Below, piece after piece: positions 24,045 to 32,767 of a stretch of DNA of 64,000 nt. A program made the position numbers and the translations under genes. The notes below the pieces were generated by a model. The model was not told the DNA's origin. It was given only the letters and a program-made list of their open reading frames with translations, and ran no database searches. Origin of the DNA: Linnemannia elongata (lineage: Eukaryota > Mortierellomycota > Mortierellomycetes > Mortierellales > Mortierellaceae); NCBI GenBank assembly GCA_036320915.1, contig JAXBDG010000006.1, positions 868,001-932,000 of the forward strand, written 5' to 3'. Each line of letters opens with the position of its first letter. Within the stretch, counting starts at the first letter, position 1.

Positions 24045-24334
24045 AGGACACCTCACTATCTCGCCCTTTGTTTTATTACACTCCTCTTCCTTTCCTTTTT
24101 TTTTTTTTTTTTTTCTTTTTTTGGTTTCACTTTCACTTTCTCTCTCCTCTTTACTTCTTCACGGTTTTACCTCTCTTCTCTTTCTCTTCTACTTTTTCAC
24201 TCTTCTTTCCTCATTCAACCTTCCTCCTGTCCTCATTACTTTTAACAAACTGAACAAGCCAAGCAAAGGAACCATCCAGCCAACAGCAGCAACAACAACA
24301 ACAAGGAAACAGTGCAACCAGCATAATAATAACC

Positions 24335-26284
24335 ATGGCTATGAACAGACTCCCCCAGACAACCTCAAGGTGTCAACGTCTCTACTCCTCCGCGTCCTCC
24401 TCCTGTGCCTTCTCCCTGTCTGCCTCCTGTCCCTCAAGAGCAACAGCAACAACAGCCGCAGCCGCAGCGAGGACAACACCCCTGTTGACTAGTGCGTTCC
24501 AGACAACCAAAAGAAACAAGAATGCCGGCAGTGCGCTCGGACAGTGTCGGATCGTCACAAGGACTAAACACCACCTCGCCGGAACAAACACTATCTCTTC
24601 TGCCTCAACAGCATCAACAACACCATCAGCAGGAAGCAAAGGATATAGCAGTTTGGCAGCAGCTTCACACTCACACCAACCACACCCACCATCGATCACC
24701 AACGCCAACACTGCTGCCAACGCGAGCCGCACCTACCAACAGGAATCACCCCAACTTCTCCACCGGACCAACCAACAATCATCACAACCGATCCATATCG
24801 CCTCCTCGACCTTCCCATCCATGCCCAATTCCAATCTCAATCCCAGCTCTGCAACCACTGCCTCTGCCTACTCCCCGCAATCATCCCCGCTCTTTAAGAT
24901 GAACAACCCAGCTTCAATTGTCAAGCAGCCACAAGCAAGACGTCGGTATAGCCCTCAACACTTTTATCAGAATCGCATCCTTGACCCTTATGTCCAACAA
25001 GCAGTTAGTCCGATCACACTCCGCCAATTGGTCTTTTTCGGTCGGAACATGCAGGAGGATAAGCTGCTGAAGTCAGCCAACTATGTCCGGACAGAGCTCC
25101 CCATCCGTCTGGCCCATCGTATCCGCGACTTCCAGAACCTGCCCTTTATCGTCGGAACCAACCCCCATATCGAGCTTGTCTATGATCTCTACTGGCAGGC
25201 ATTTGAGAAGATTGCTAAGATCCCCGAGATCAAGACGTTGGAGGAGAACGATGCATTTTGTGAGATGGTCAAGGGACTCTTGAACGACCACCTCGTTGTC
25301 ATCCCTCAGTTGGCGTTGGGTATCATGGAGTGCTCCAAACATATCCCTGCAGCCCAGGTTGACCAGTTTATGAGCAAGATGCTTCGGTCCAGGATCTCTC
25401 GGCGTGTCCTTGCGGAGCAGCACATCACTCTCACCAGCAACTTTAATTCACCCAATCACATGATGACCGACCGTGGATACATTGGAATCATCTACACCCA
25501 CATCAAGCCCAGGGACATTGTCGAACGGACTGCCCTTCTCGCTGCCGACACTTGTCGCCAGGCCAGTGGAGGGATGACACCGCCCAAGGTCCTCCTCGAC
25601 GGCAACATTGACGCAGAGTTCACTTACATCCCCGACCACATCGAGTACATCCTCTACGAACTTCTCAAGAACTCCATGAGGTTCGTTATGCAGAACGGGA
25701 AGCGGGATCCAACCACAGGAGAGTTGCCACCGATCCAGGTCACCGTCTGTGAGGGCACCCACGAGATTGTGTTCCGTGTCTCCGATAAGGGAGGTGGAAT
25801 CCACCCAGAGATGGAGTCCCAGCTCTGGTCCTATGCCCAGTCCCCAGCTCGGTTTGCCAATTTCGAAAAGATCTCCAAGATGGCCGCGACCGTTCAGGAG
25901 CAGGTTGCTCAGACTTCCTCGCCTTCCTCCTCTGCATCTTCCAGAGAAATCGACGACCAGGAACAGAACGAAAACATTGTTCTCCCACCACCCCCAGTAG
26001 CCAACAAGAACCCAACCTACCAGCCCAGCGAATCGGCCTTGCTCCTGGACCGTCACGCACCCTCCCGGAACCAGTCTGCCCAGAAATCCTCTTTCTCGAC
26101 TGCAACCTCCCCACAGCAGTACAAGAATCAGTCGCTTCATTTGGGAATTGGTCTTCCTATGAGCAGAGTCTATGCTGAGTACTGGGGAGGCGACCTCAAG
26201 GTCTTCACCATGCACGGCTATGGCACCGACGCTTATGCCAAGTTCTGCAAATTTGGCAACATCTACGAGAACTTTGACTCTTAA
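24335..26284 (+). CDS. Mitochondrial 2-oxoacid dehydrogenase kinase (BCKDK/PDK family)
   Basis: GHKL-fold protein kinase that phosphorylates the E1 subunit of mitochondrial pyruvate or branched-chain 2-oxoacid dehydrogenase. Single exon, 649 residues. The first 200 or so are Ser/Thr/Ala/His-rich; residues 1-40 (MAMNRLPQTTSRCQRLYSSA) look like a matrix presequence. The N-terminal four-helix domain starts near 206 (HFYQNRILDPYVQQAVSPIT) with SANYVRTELPIRLAHRIRD and SRISRRVLAEQHI. The ATP site has the N-box ELLKNSMRF, G1 box SDKGGGI (about 482) and G2 region GIGLPMSRVYAEYWGGDL (about 602). RIAHRI-type helices favour BCKDK-like over classical PDK. About 80 low-complexity residues (Ser/Pro/Gln-rich) are inserted in the ATP-lid region between G1 and G2. 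Translation could instead start at Met189 (MNNPASIVK), removing most of the disordered leader. Confidence 0.88.
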   Translation: MAMNRLPQTTSRCQRLYSSASSSCAFSLSASCPSRATATTAAAAARTTPLLTSAFQTTKRNKNAGSALGQCRIVTRTKHHLAGTNTISSASTASTTPSAGSKGYSSLAAASHSHQPHPPSITNANTAANASRTYQQESPQLLHRTNQQSSQPIHIASSTFPSMPNSNLNPSSATTASAYSPQSSPLFKMNNPASIVKQPQARRRYSPQHFYQNRILDPYVQQAVSPITLRQLVFFGRNMQEDKLLKSANYVRTELPIRLAHRIRDFQNLPFIVGTNPHIELVYDLYWQAFEKIAKIPEIKTLEENDAFCEMVKGLLNDHLVVIPQLALGIMECSKHIPAAQVDQFMSKMLRSRISRRVLAEQHITLTSNFNSPNHMMTDRGYIGIIYTHIKPRDIVERTALLAADTCRQASGGMTPPKVLLDGNIDAEFTYIPDHIEYILYELLKNSMRFVMQNGKRDPTTGELPPIQVTVCEGTHEIVFRVSDKGGGIHPEMESQLWSYAQSPARFANFEKISKMAATVQEQVAQTSSPSSSASSREIDDQEQNENIVLPPPPVANKNPTYQPSESALLLDRHAPSRNQSAQKSSFSTATSPQQYKNQSLHLGIGLPMSRVYAEYWGGDLKVFTMHGYGTDAYAKFCKFGNIYENFDS

Positions 26285-26393
26285 TGCCCCACCTTTCTTT
26301 TTCTTTTTTTTTTTTTCTTACTGTCTTTTTTTTTCTCTTTGATACCACTTTCCTTCGTTTCCTTTTTCTTTAAGCACTTGTTTTGTACCATAG

Positions 26394-26399
26394 AATAAA
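26394..26399 (+). terminator. Polyadenylation signal of the kinase gene
   Basis: AATAAA 110 bases after the stop codon, preceded by a T-rich stretch. Confidence 0.5.
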
Positions 26400-26589
26400 A
26401 TAAAATGAGAAAAAAAACCAGAATCTTCGTTTTCCACACAATGGATGGAAGTTCAGTAGCAACTACATGAAATGGACAAAGTGTGATTAGCCTTCGTTTG
26501 TACGACAAGACAGTATGCTTGTTGATTATGCGACCCAAGAAAAAAAAAAAAAAGACTAACGTCTACATTTAAGTCTTCGCCCTTCTCAC

Positions 26590-27433
26590 TCAGTAAGATG
26601 CTATCGCCAAATAACAGGGCAAGATATCCTAACCCCCTTCCCCACCGCAAACATAAAACAAAGCATATACAAGGTCAGCCAATTACCACAACATCTCCCT
26701 GCACAAAGCACACAATGCTCACCTTCCCTCGCACTACCACACTCATCCGTCGCAAAAAAAAAAAAAAAAAAAAAAAAGTTCAATACAATCGCAGATACAT
26801 ACATAACACACAGTGACTTACGTTCTCACTCTCGACAAATGAACTCTCGACCCACTTCTGACGGACGTTTCGGGCCTTGCAGACAAAGATTGGGACGATG
26901 CTTTGGTTCGGCGACCGGAACCGTGCCCATGCATGCGCTACCGCCATTCTTGTTGAGAAAAAGTGACCTATTGTACGATCAGTTCCATTGGACTAATTAA
27001 TTCAACTGATCTAATCAGCACTGATGCGAAATACACACAAAACCAAGGACAAACTCCCGTCAAAAAGAGAGAGAGAGAGAGGATTACCACCAGCGCTGAC
27101 GAGACAAGTATCCAAATGCCCAAAACTCAAGATCCCCTTCGTCGCACACGCTGTGGCCAGAGAACTCGAAGAACACCACTCTTCCACCGTAATATCCTTG
27201 TCAACCTTACTATTAACATGTGCGACCAGACAACCACAATGTCCCGTCCCATGGAAAAAAGCGGCTCCGCTCCATTCACCACCTGCTGTATCTTGTTGAT
27301 CCGAAGCTGAGGCAACTCCTTCGTAGGTCAGTTGGTAGAGTTGGTAGAGTTTTGGGGTTAGGAGGGACGCGTATTTGTGGAATTCGAAGGATGTGGATGA
27401 TAGTCTTCTTATCGTGGCGCACTTTCGGGCCAT
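26590..27433 (-). CDS. Small PARP-like ADP-ribosyltransferase, copy B
   Basis: Exons 27433-27088, 26967-26822 and 26628-26590 give 176 residues, all phases consistent. Sequence features in order: YQLYQLTYEG; FFHGTGHCGC with His61-Gly-Thr63; EEWC; C-A-T-K-G-I-L-S-F-G-H; GGHFFSTRMAVAHAWARF; VPIFVCKARN; and DILPCYLAIASY at the C-terminus. The order HGT, G-x-[YF]-F-S with Ala-rich helix, hydrophobic strand, P-x-Y-L strand follows the PARP catalytic domain, so transfer of ADP-ribose from NAD is the likely ancestral chemistry. Phe replaces the usual second triad Tyr, and I see no Glu at the third position, so it may be a mono-transferase or inactive. Paired Cys/His around HGTGHCGC and EWC could bind zinc. 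No targeting signal or partner domain is present. A close paralogue lies at 8320-9067. Confidence 0.7.
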
Positions 27434-27584
27434 GGTTTGTGAAGAGAGTAATCGGGAAAGTTGTTGCGGGTTGTTATGAAAGAAAAGGGAAAGGAAACAA
27501 CAAGCTCATCAATGTTATTTTATTTTTCTCATCCACGGACTGATCGCAATTTAACAAAAACGCCTGCAAAGAGCTACACGAAGC

Positions 27585-29615
27585 TCAAAGACGTCTATTG
27601 CGAGCGTAGTGGACGCCAAAGAGCAGGACAACAACTATCCACTTGATGTACTTCTGCAAGAACCCACGCTTGAACTGTGGGGTCGTCTCTAGCAGCATCT
27701 TGGCAATACTCATGTTCCGGGTAGTGTAAGGCGCATACCTCAATGCCATCGCCGACTCCATCACCGGACTCAGTCCTTTGATCATGGTTGACCGGACATG
27801 TGTGAACGCATCAAACGAGCTCCTACCATGATAAGATCCCATTCCCGAAGGTCCAGTTCCTCCAAAGGGCAGAGTACCCTCCGAGACATGCATCAATGTA
27901 TCGTTCACGAGCACGCCCCCAGACCGAGTCGAGTCCAGTACCTTGTTAACCAGCTTCTTGTTGGTCGAAAAAATGTACAGCACCAGGGGTTCATCCTTCG
28001 AGTTGATATACTCGATCGCGTCGTCGATATCCGTCACTCGGATCAGGGGCAACAAGGGGCCAAAGATCTCTTCCTCCATCAGCTTGTCGTCCCGCTCAAC
28101 GTTGGCAATCACGGTTGGCGCAATGAAGAGGTCGTTCTCGTCTGCTTGGCCACCAATCACGACGTCTCCAGACTTGTTCTCCATGAGGAGGTTGCACAGG
28201 CGCTTGAAGTGGCGCGTGTTGACGATGCGGCCATAGTCCTTGGATGCCTGAGGATCTGGGCCGTACATCTCCAGGAAGGCCTGTTTCAATGCCGAGATAA
28301 ACTTTTCTTCAGCCTTGGCTGTGAGCAGGATGTAATCCGGCGCCACACACGTCTACCATATGGCAAAGGGTGCAAGTTGTGGTGTGATTGTGTTAACAGT
28401 TTGGTTCGTATGAATCGAATATACTAACGAGAACAGTAACGCGCCGGTCTTTCACTCTTGTCAAGTGAAAAATAAACCAAAAGGCATCTAACCTGTCCAG
28501 CATTGAAGGTTTTGCCAAAGACGATCCGCTTGGCAGCAACAGTCATATTGGCGTTCTCATCTATAATAACAGGACTCTTGCCTCCAAGCTCAAGCGTCAG
28601 ACTCGTCAAATTCTTGGCCGCAGCCTTCATGATGATCTTGGCGACAGTTCCATTACCAGTGTAAAAGATATGGTCCCACTTGTGATCCAACAACTGGGTC
28701 GTCTCGGGTACACCGCCGTTGACGACCATGAAGGCCCTGTTGTCGAGGTAACGAGGCACTAGTTCTGCGAGCAGTTTGGCAGAGTGTGGGGTCACCTCGG
28801 AAGGTTTCAGGACTGCTGTGCATCCCGCGGCGATGGCTCCAACCAGGGGTGTCAATGCTAGGTAGACGGGGTAATTCCAGGGTGCAATCACCAGCACCGC
28901 GCCTATTTATGCCATAATGACAACAGAGAAAAGGAAAGGAGTGGTCCGTTAGGTCAACTCTTGATCGAAAGGGGTTTTGTCTCCGCACCTGTCTCATTTT
29001 TTTTTTTTTTTTTTTTTTTTTTTTGTTTGTCACTTTGACATTTGACACTTGACCGGACCGAGCCCACCCCTGATATAAAAACATGTTCAAATCCAAACTT
29101 ACCCTTGGGCTCTTTGCGCTTGATACAGGTGGTTCCCACGCGGTTGATAAACGAAGGCGTCGTCTGCTCGTCCCTTGCCCACTCCTCCAGATGCACCAAA
29201 GCATCGTTGATCTCCTCCTTGGCCGTGATCAGTTCGCCCAGGGTGGCCTCGTACTTGTGCTTGCGCAGATCCATGTACAACGCATCGCAAAGGGCATCCG
29301 TGTTGTCGTCAATTAGGCGCCAGAGCTGTTCCAACTGGTGCCGACGGAATTTGAGTGATCGCGTGTACCCACTTTTGAACGTTTGTTGCACCGTCAACGC
29401 CGTCTGTTTGTGTGTGTGTGTGGGAAGGAGAGGTTGGGGAGGAGGTCATGGAAGGCATAATAGGGTTAATAACGCTTGTGTCTCGTCTGCTGTCTGGCAA
29501 GTGTGACATACATAAACTGGGCTCAGCAACTTTCTTTTGTTACAGCTGTATTCTCAAAAAAAGGTACCTGTTCAATTTCGGTCTTGGTGTTGTACTGGAG
29601 GATGGGGGTAGTCAT
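27585..29615 (-). CDS. Fatty aldehyde dehydrogenase, membrane-anchored (ALDH3 type)
   Basis: NAD(P)-dependent oxidation of long-chain aldehydes to fatty acids, as in yeast Hfd1 and human ALDH3A2. Exons 29615-29568, 29403-29103, 28902-28493 and 28352-27585 give 508 residues. Landmarks: coenzyme motif APWNYPVYLALTPLVGAIAA, general-base Glu in TLELGGKSPVI, catalytic Cys in AGQTCVAPDYILL, and the ALDH3 segment EEEIFGPLLPLIRV. The C-terminus ends in a hydrophobic anchor (KWIVVVLLFGVHY) followed by ARNRRL, which fits tail anchoring in the ER or outer mitochondrial membrane. Intron 2 holds a T28 run (28997-29024). Lipid aldehydes from sphingolipid or alkane breakdown are the expected substrates. Confidence 0.93.
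28997..29024. repeat. T28 homopolymer in aldehyde dehydrogenase intron 2
   Basis: Uninterrupted T run on the plus strand (A on the coding strand), so here the tract is poly-A in the transcript, opposite in sense to the GST introns. Confidence 0.95.
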
Positions 29616-30443
29616 GGTAGGAATGAATGAAAAGAAAAAGGAAAGGGTAATGAACAGTTGAGAGATGGGGAAAGTGATAAAAAGGAGAAGGAAGGGGTGA
29701 AGAAGGAAAGAAGGAAGGAAGGAAAGGAGAAGAGACGACACCCGCTGCTCGTCGCCTCTCGCTCGTGTATTATTGTGTTGTGTGGACACACCCTCTCTCC
29801 TCGGCTTCAACCATCTGGCAGCGTTATGGCATCTGTTGTAGCGAGCCGACGCGTTCATTCGCTCATACCCTTGTCATGTCTCATACAGCTCTCCACACTT
29901 CACGCAAACAAACAAACAAACAAACAACAATGGTAGAGATGGCTCCGTACCGGGATCCAGGCAAAACATTGAGTACGCTTGTGGGTTCGTTCAAAAGTTA
30001 TCTAGAAGACCATTGTACGCGACTGAGAAATCCGCCCTTCTCTCGCATCGTTCAGGCAAACAACTGTGATGCTACCGCCAAAACTCGCACGCGACCTCGC
30101 AATAAATACAACAAGCGTCTGCCGTATCACTACATTCACAATAGCACAGCCATCCTCTCGTCAAACGCTCTCCACGAACTAAGCACAACACGCCGTCAAC
30201 CAGATCGATCGATGCATACCAAAACTTAACAACAAAGAGACAGAACGGTGTTTTTTTAGGTTGGTTTTATTGTGGGTTGGGTTTTGGTGTAAACTGGTTA
30301 ACCCCCACTCAAAAGCTTGAAAAAGAGACAGAAAGGTGCCGCGACAGCAAAAAAAAGGATTTGTAGGAACGGAATCAGACTACCGGCCTTGATCGAACTC
30401 CGGGGTGAGGGTGGGAACTAACCGCGCTTGAAGCTGCTGGCGT
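29616..30443. other. Intergenic between aldehyde dehydrogenase and eL41
   Basis: Contains GGAA repeats (29705-29735) and a CAAA repeat (29905-29925). A plus-strand frame of 99 residues starts at 29930 (MVEMAPYRDPGKTLSTLVGS) directly after the CAAA run, but it has no recognisable domain. Confidence 0.4.
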
Positions 30444-30521
30444 TTACTTGGAGCGAGCTCTCATTTTTCTTCTTTTGCGCTTAAGGCGACGAACGCGCTT
30501 CTTCTTCCACTTATCTCTCAT
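30444..30521 (-). CDS. RPL41: 60S ribosomal protein eL41 (25 residues)
   Basis: A 26-codon frame (ATG at 30521, TAA at 30444) encodes 25 residues beginning MRDKWKKKRVRRLKRKRR and ending RARSK. This matches the universally conserved, almost entirely Lys/Arg eL41 helix that bridges the two ribosomal subunits. Length and residue pattern are the same as in yeast and human, with conservative changes only. The bases just before ATG read CTATTAG, a good intron acceptor, so a 5'-leader intron ending at the start codon is likely; ribosomal protein genes often have one. The gene is far below usual size cut-offs and is easily missed. There is no other plausible identity for such a peptide. Confidence 0.93.
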   Translation of the reverse strand: MRDKWKKKRVRRLKRKRRKMRARSK

Positions 30522-31439
30522 CTAATAGAGGGTTTAATAGAGGGTTGAATAGGGGTGGGAAAATGGGTTAGTCGCGTTGTGCTTTTTCGTGCAGTGTTTT
30601 GTGGTTGTCTGGGAAAGATAGGTCCGTGGTATGGGAGTGGTAAGGTGTAGAGGGTCAATCCGAGAGAAAGAAAAGAGTTGAGGAGAGGTGACCGGGTTTG
30701 AGTTATGGTCCCGGTTGAAGGTGTATTGTCGGACAGGCACAAAGGTAGAATCGAGGCTGAAGCAAGCCCGATAGTATCCTGTAAAGTCGAATTGTCGCCC
30801 AACGTCAAAAAGTGTTGATGTGCCTTGTCGAGCCGGATAGTGAAGTGTCTCGCCGAATTGATCGCCCTTATGTCGAAGGTTGAATGCGTTGTCGTCGATG
30901 GATGCTTGATCGGATCGGATGGATGGATGCGCGCCTGGATGATAGATGGATGGATGCGAATTTATCGTGAGCCTGATACTGCAATTTCATTGGGTAACCG
31001 TACCTTGAATGGTAATAGGAAAGGAGAAAGAACAATATCATCTGACGAGTGGGCTCGTATTAAGTACTCAATCAATCCAGCATGTCTAAGCCACCTCTCT
31101 GAGGTCAATCAGAGAATGGGGCTGGTGGCCCTCTGGGCGGAGAACCACTCTCACCGCACACCTCACATGGCTGTCTGGTTTTTTTTTGTTCAGGGTCCCA
31201 ACAGGCAGGGTCACCCATCAATTGGAACTCGTGACGAAAACGAAACACTCGCCTTTCTGATTAAATGTCCGAGGACGATAGAGCCTGATGTGCATAGAGA
31301 AATGCATAGAGGGTGTTTGTTTTCTTGAGTCATGCACAGAAGCAACATAAAATACTTAGAAAAGAGCCATTGACTGATTGAACAAACAAACAGGCAGTCA
31401 GGCCAGCTGGACACTTAGTCTCTTCTCAACAACCCCTTT
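30522..31439. other. Promoter side of eL41 and gene-poor DNA
   Basis: Short direct repeats (AGAGGGTTTAATAGAGGGTTGAATAG) precede the eL41 ATG, probably in the leader intron. A GGAT/GATGGATG microsatellite lies at about 30896-30955. No other gene is supported. Confidence 0.45.
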
Positions 31440-31655
31440 GACCACGCCAACGCCACATTTTGTGGTTTTTTTTTCAGGGGGAGAGAAGGACTCGCAAGTT
31501 GCTCACTGCAGCATAGTTAATCCCTCCCATGTTAAGGTGCAGCACTCGCCACGCCACATGTGTGGTTTTTTACAGGAGCGAGAAGGGCTCACAGTTTTCC
31601 CTACACAGCAACAGCGAACCTTTTCAGTCTCAGGTACAGCACAAAGGCGCTACAA
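31440..31655. repeat. Degenerate tandem duplication, unit about 105 bases
   Basis: Two diverged units align by eye. Each has a CCACA/TGTGG inverted pair, a T-run, CAGG, then GAGAAGG-CTC-CA, and later AAGGTGCAGCAC or its equivalent CAGGTACAGCAC. A further partial relative (CTCACATGG, T9, TTCAGGG) is at about 31160-31197. This may be an old minisatellite or a decayed short interspersed element. No coding content is seen. Confidence 0.5.
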
Positions 31656-32736
31656 CTAAGAATTGCCGCCGATACAGGTCAACCAAGCAAGCTTCTCCGT
31701 TGGCTGACAAAGCGAGCGAGGGTACATTTCCATGATCTAATTCGGCATGGCGAAAGAGCTAAATTTCAGTGACCTGCTGCCACTATATAAGAACATCATG
31801 TCCGCAATATTCACTCGGACCCTGCCCTTGCGATCGCTTACGGATTCCAGCTGTTCTCTCCAGGGTCCTGAGAAAGAAGCTGATTGATCAGGAGGTAGGA
31901 GAAATGTAGGCGTGGGGTTTTATTGGCATTGTTGATTGTCAAGTATATGTCGAAGAAAGTGCGAATGACTTCGAATAGGCGTCTCATATGCATGCAATTC
32001 TCTTAAATGCTGGCGAGGAACTCTAAAGCGTGCGCAATACGCACTGTGCACCAAAAAAAAGGTTGTTATCGTTTTTTTTTAGGGTCTGTGCATTTGGTCG
32101 ACTCTTGTGTAGCATTGACCATACGAAAGAGGAAGGAAAGAGTCGAAAAGGGCAAAGGATGACCGGTGTGTATGAGTTTGAAGGTGTTTGTACTGTACCT
32201 GCTTCATTTGCGCCTTTGTACCCTCAAGTCTCAGAACTTGTGAAGCCAATGGACTGGATGCGTTCAAGGAGGCTTTGTCTAGACTGCGTAGGCGCATGGG
32301 GTGTCATCCTGTGATATTTGTTGTTGCTCATGTCCTGAACATCTCTCCTCTGTCAAGTGAGCATCGCTCCTTTTAGTTTTGAAAGAGGGAGAATAAGTTT
32401 CTGAAGGAGATAGGGTGAAGCGTAAGCGCCTCAGGGGGGTTTTTTTTATCTGAATGAGGGGTGATGTAAGTGTTCAAGGGTGATCAAATTTGTTTTAGTG
32501 CTTACGAGTGATTGAGGGGTTGTGGTTGATGAGGTTATATGTTGCTGCGTCGATGCGCAGAATGAGCGTTGAGAGAGCACTTGTGGTATGAGACGCAGTG
32601 GAGTGAAAATAGAGAAAAGAAAGATGAAAAAAGAAAACGATAAATAAAAAAAAATAAAAAAACCTCAAGATTAAAGATATTTTCTATCGTGAAGGGAGAG
32701 GCGATGCAATACAGAACAGATTCGAAACTTTTCGCT
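31656..32736. other. Gene-poor DNA with one possible gene remnant
   Basis: On the minus strand, 32332-32190 reads MSNNKYHRMTPHAPTQSR and continues protein-like, but meets TGA before a good donor (CAG|GTACAG, exon end near 32204). A possible second exon near 32044-32008 (RIAHALEFLASI, then stop) fits only in the interrupted frame. I treat it as a remnant at best. Confidence 0.25.
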
Positions 32737-32767
32737 GGGCTGGGGTGGGCTGGGTGGGCTGGGTGGG
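32737..32767 (+). other. Potential G-quadruplex tract
   Basis: Seven runs of three or more G separated by 1-2 base loops (GGGCTGGGGTGGGCTGGGTG and on). This exceeds the four-run minimum for an intramolecular G-quadruplex. It lies in non-coding DNA about 2.4 kb upstream of the F-box gene. Confidence 0.7.

Noticed and set aside
23951..24253. Plus-strand frame containing Arg-Gln-Thr-Asp repeats followed by Phe/Leu/Ser runs
   Set aside because: Entirely produced by the GACA microsatellite and the CT-rich leader.
29930..30229. Plus-strand frame of 99 residues starting MVEMAPYRDPGKTL after a CAAA repeat
   Set aside because: No domain, no intron or homologue signal, and it sits in the divergent region between two minus-strand genes. 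Kept only as a note.
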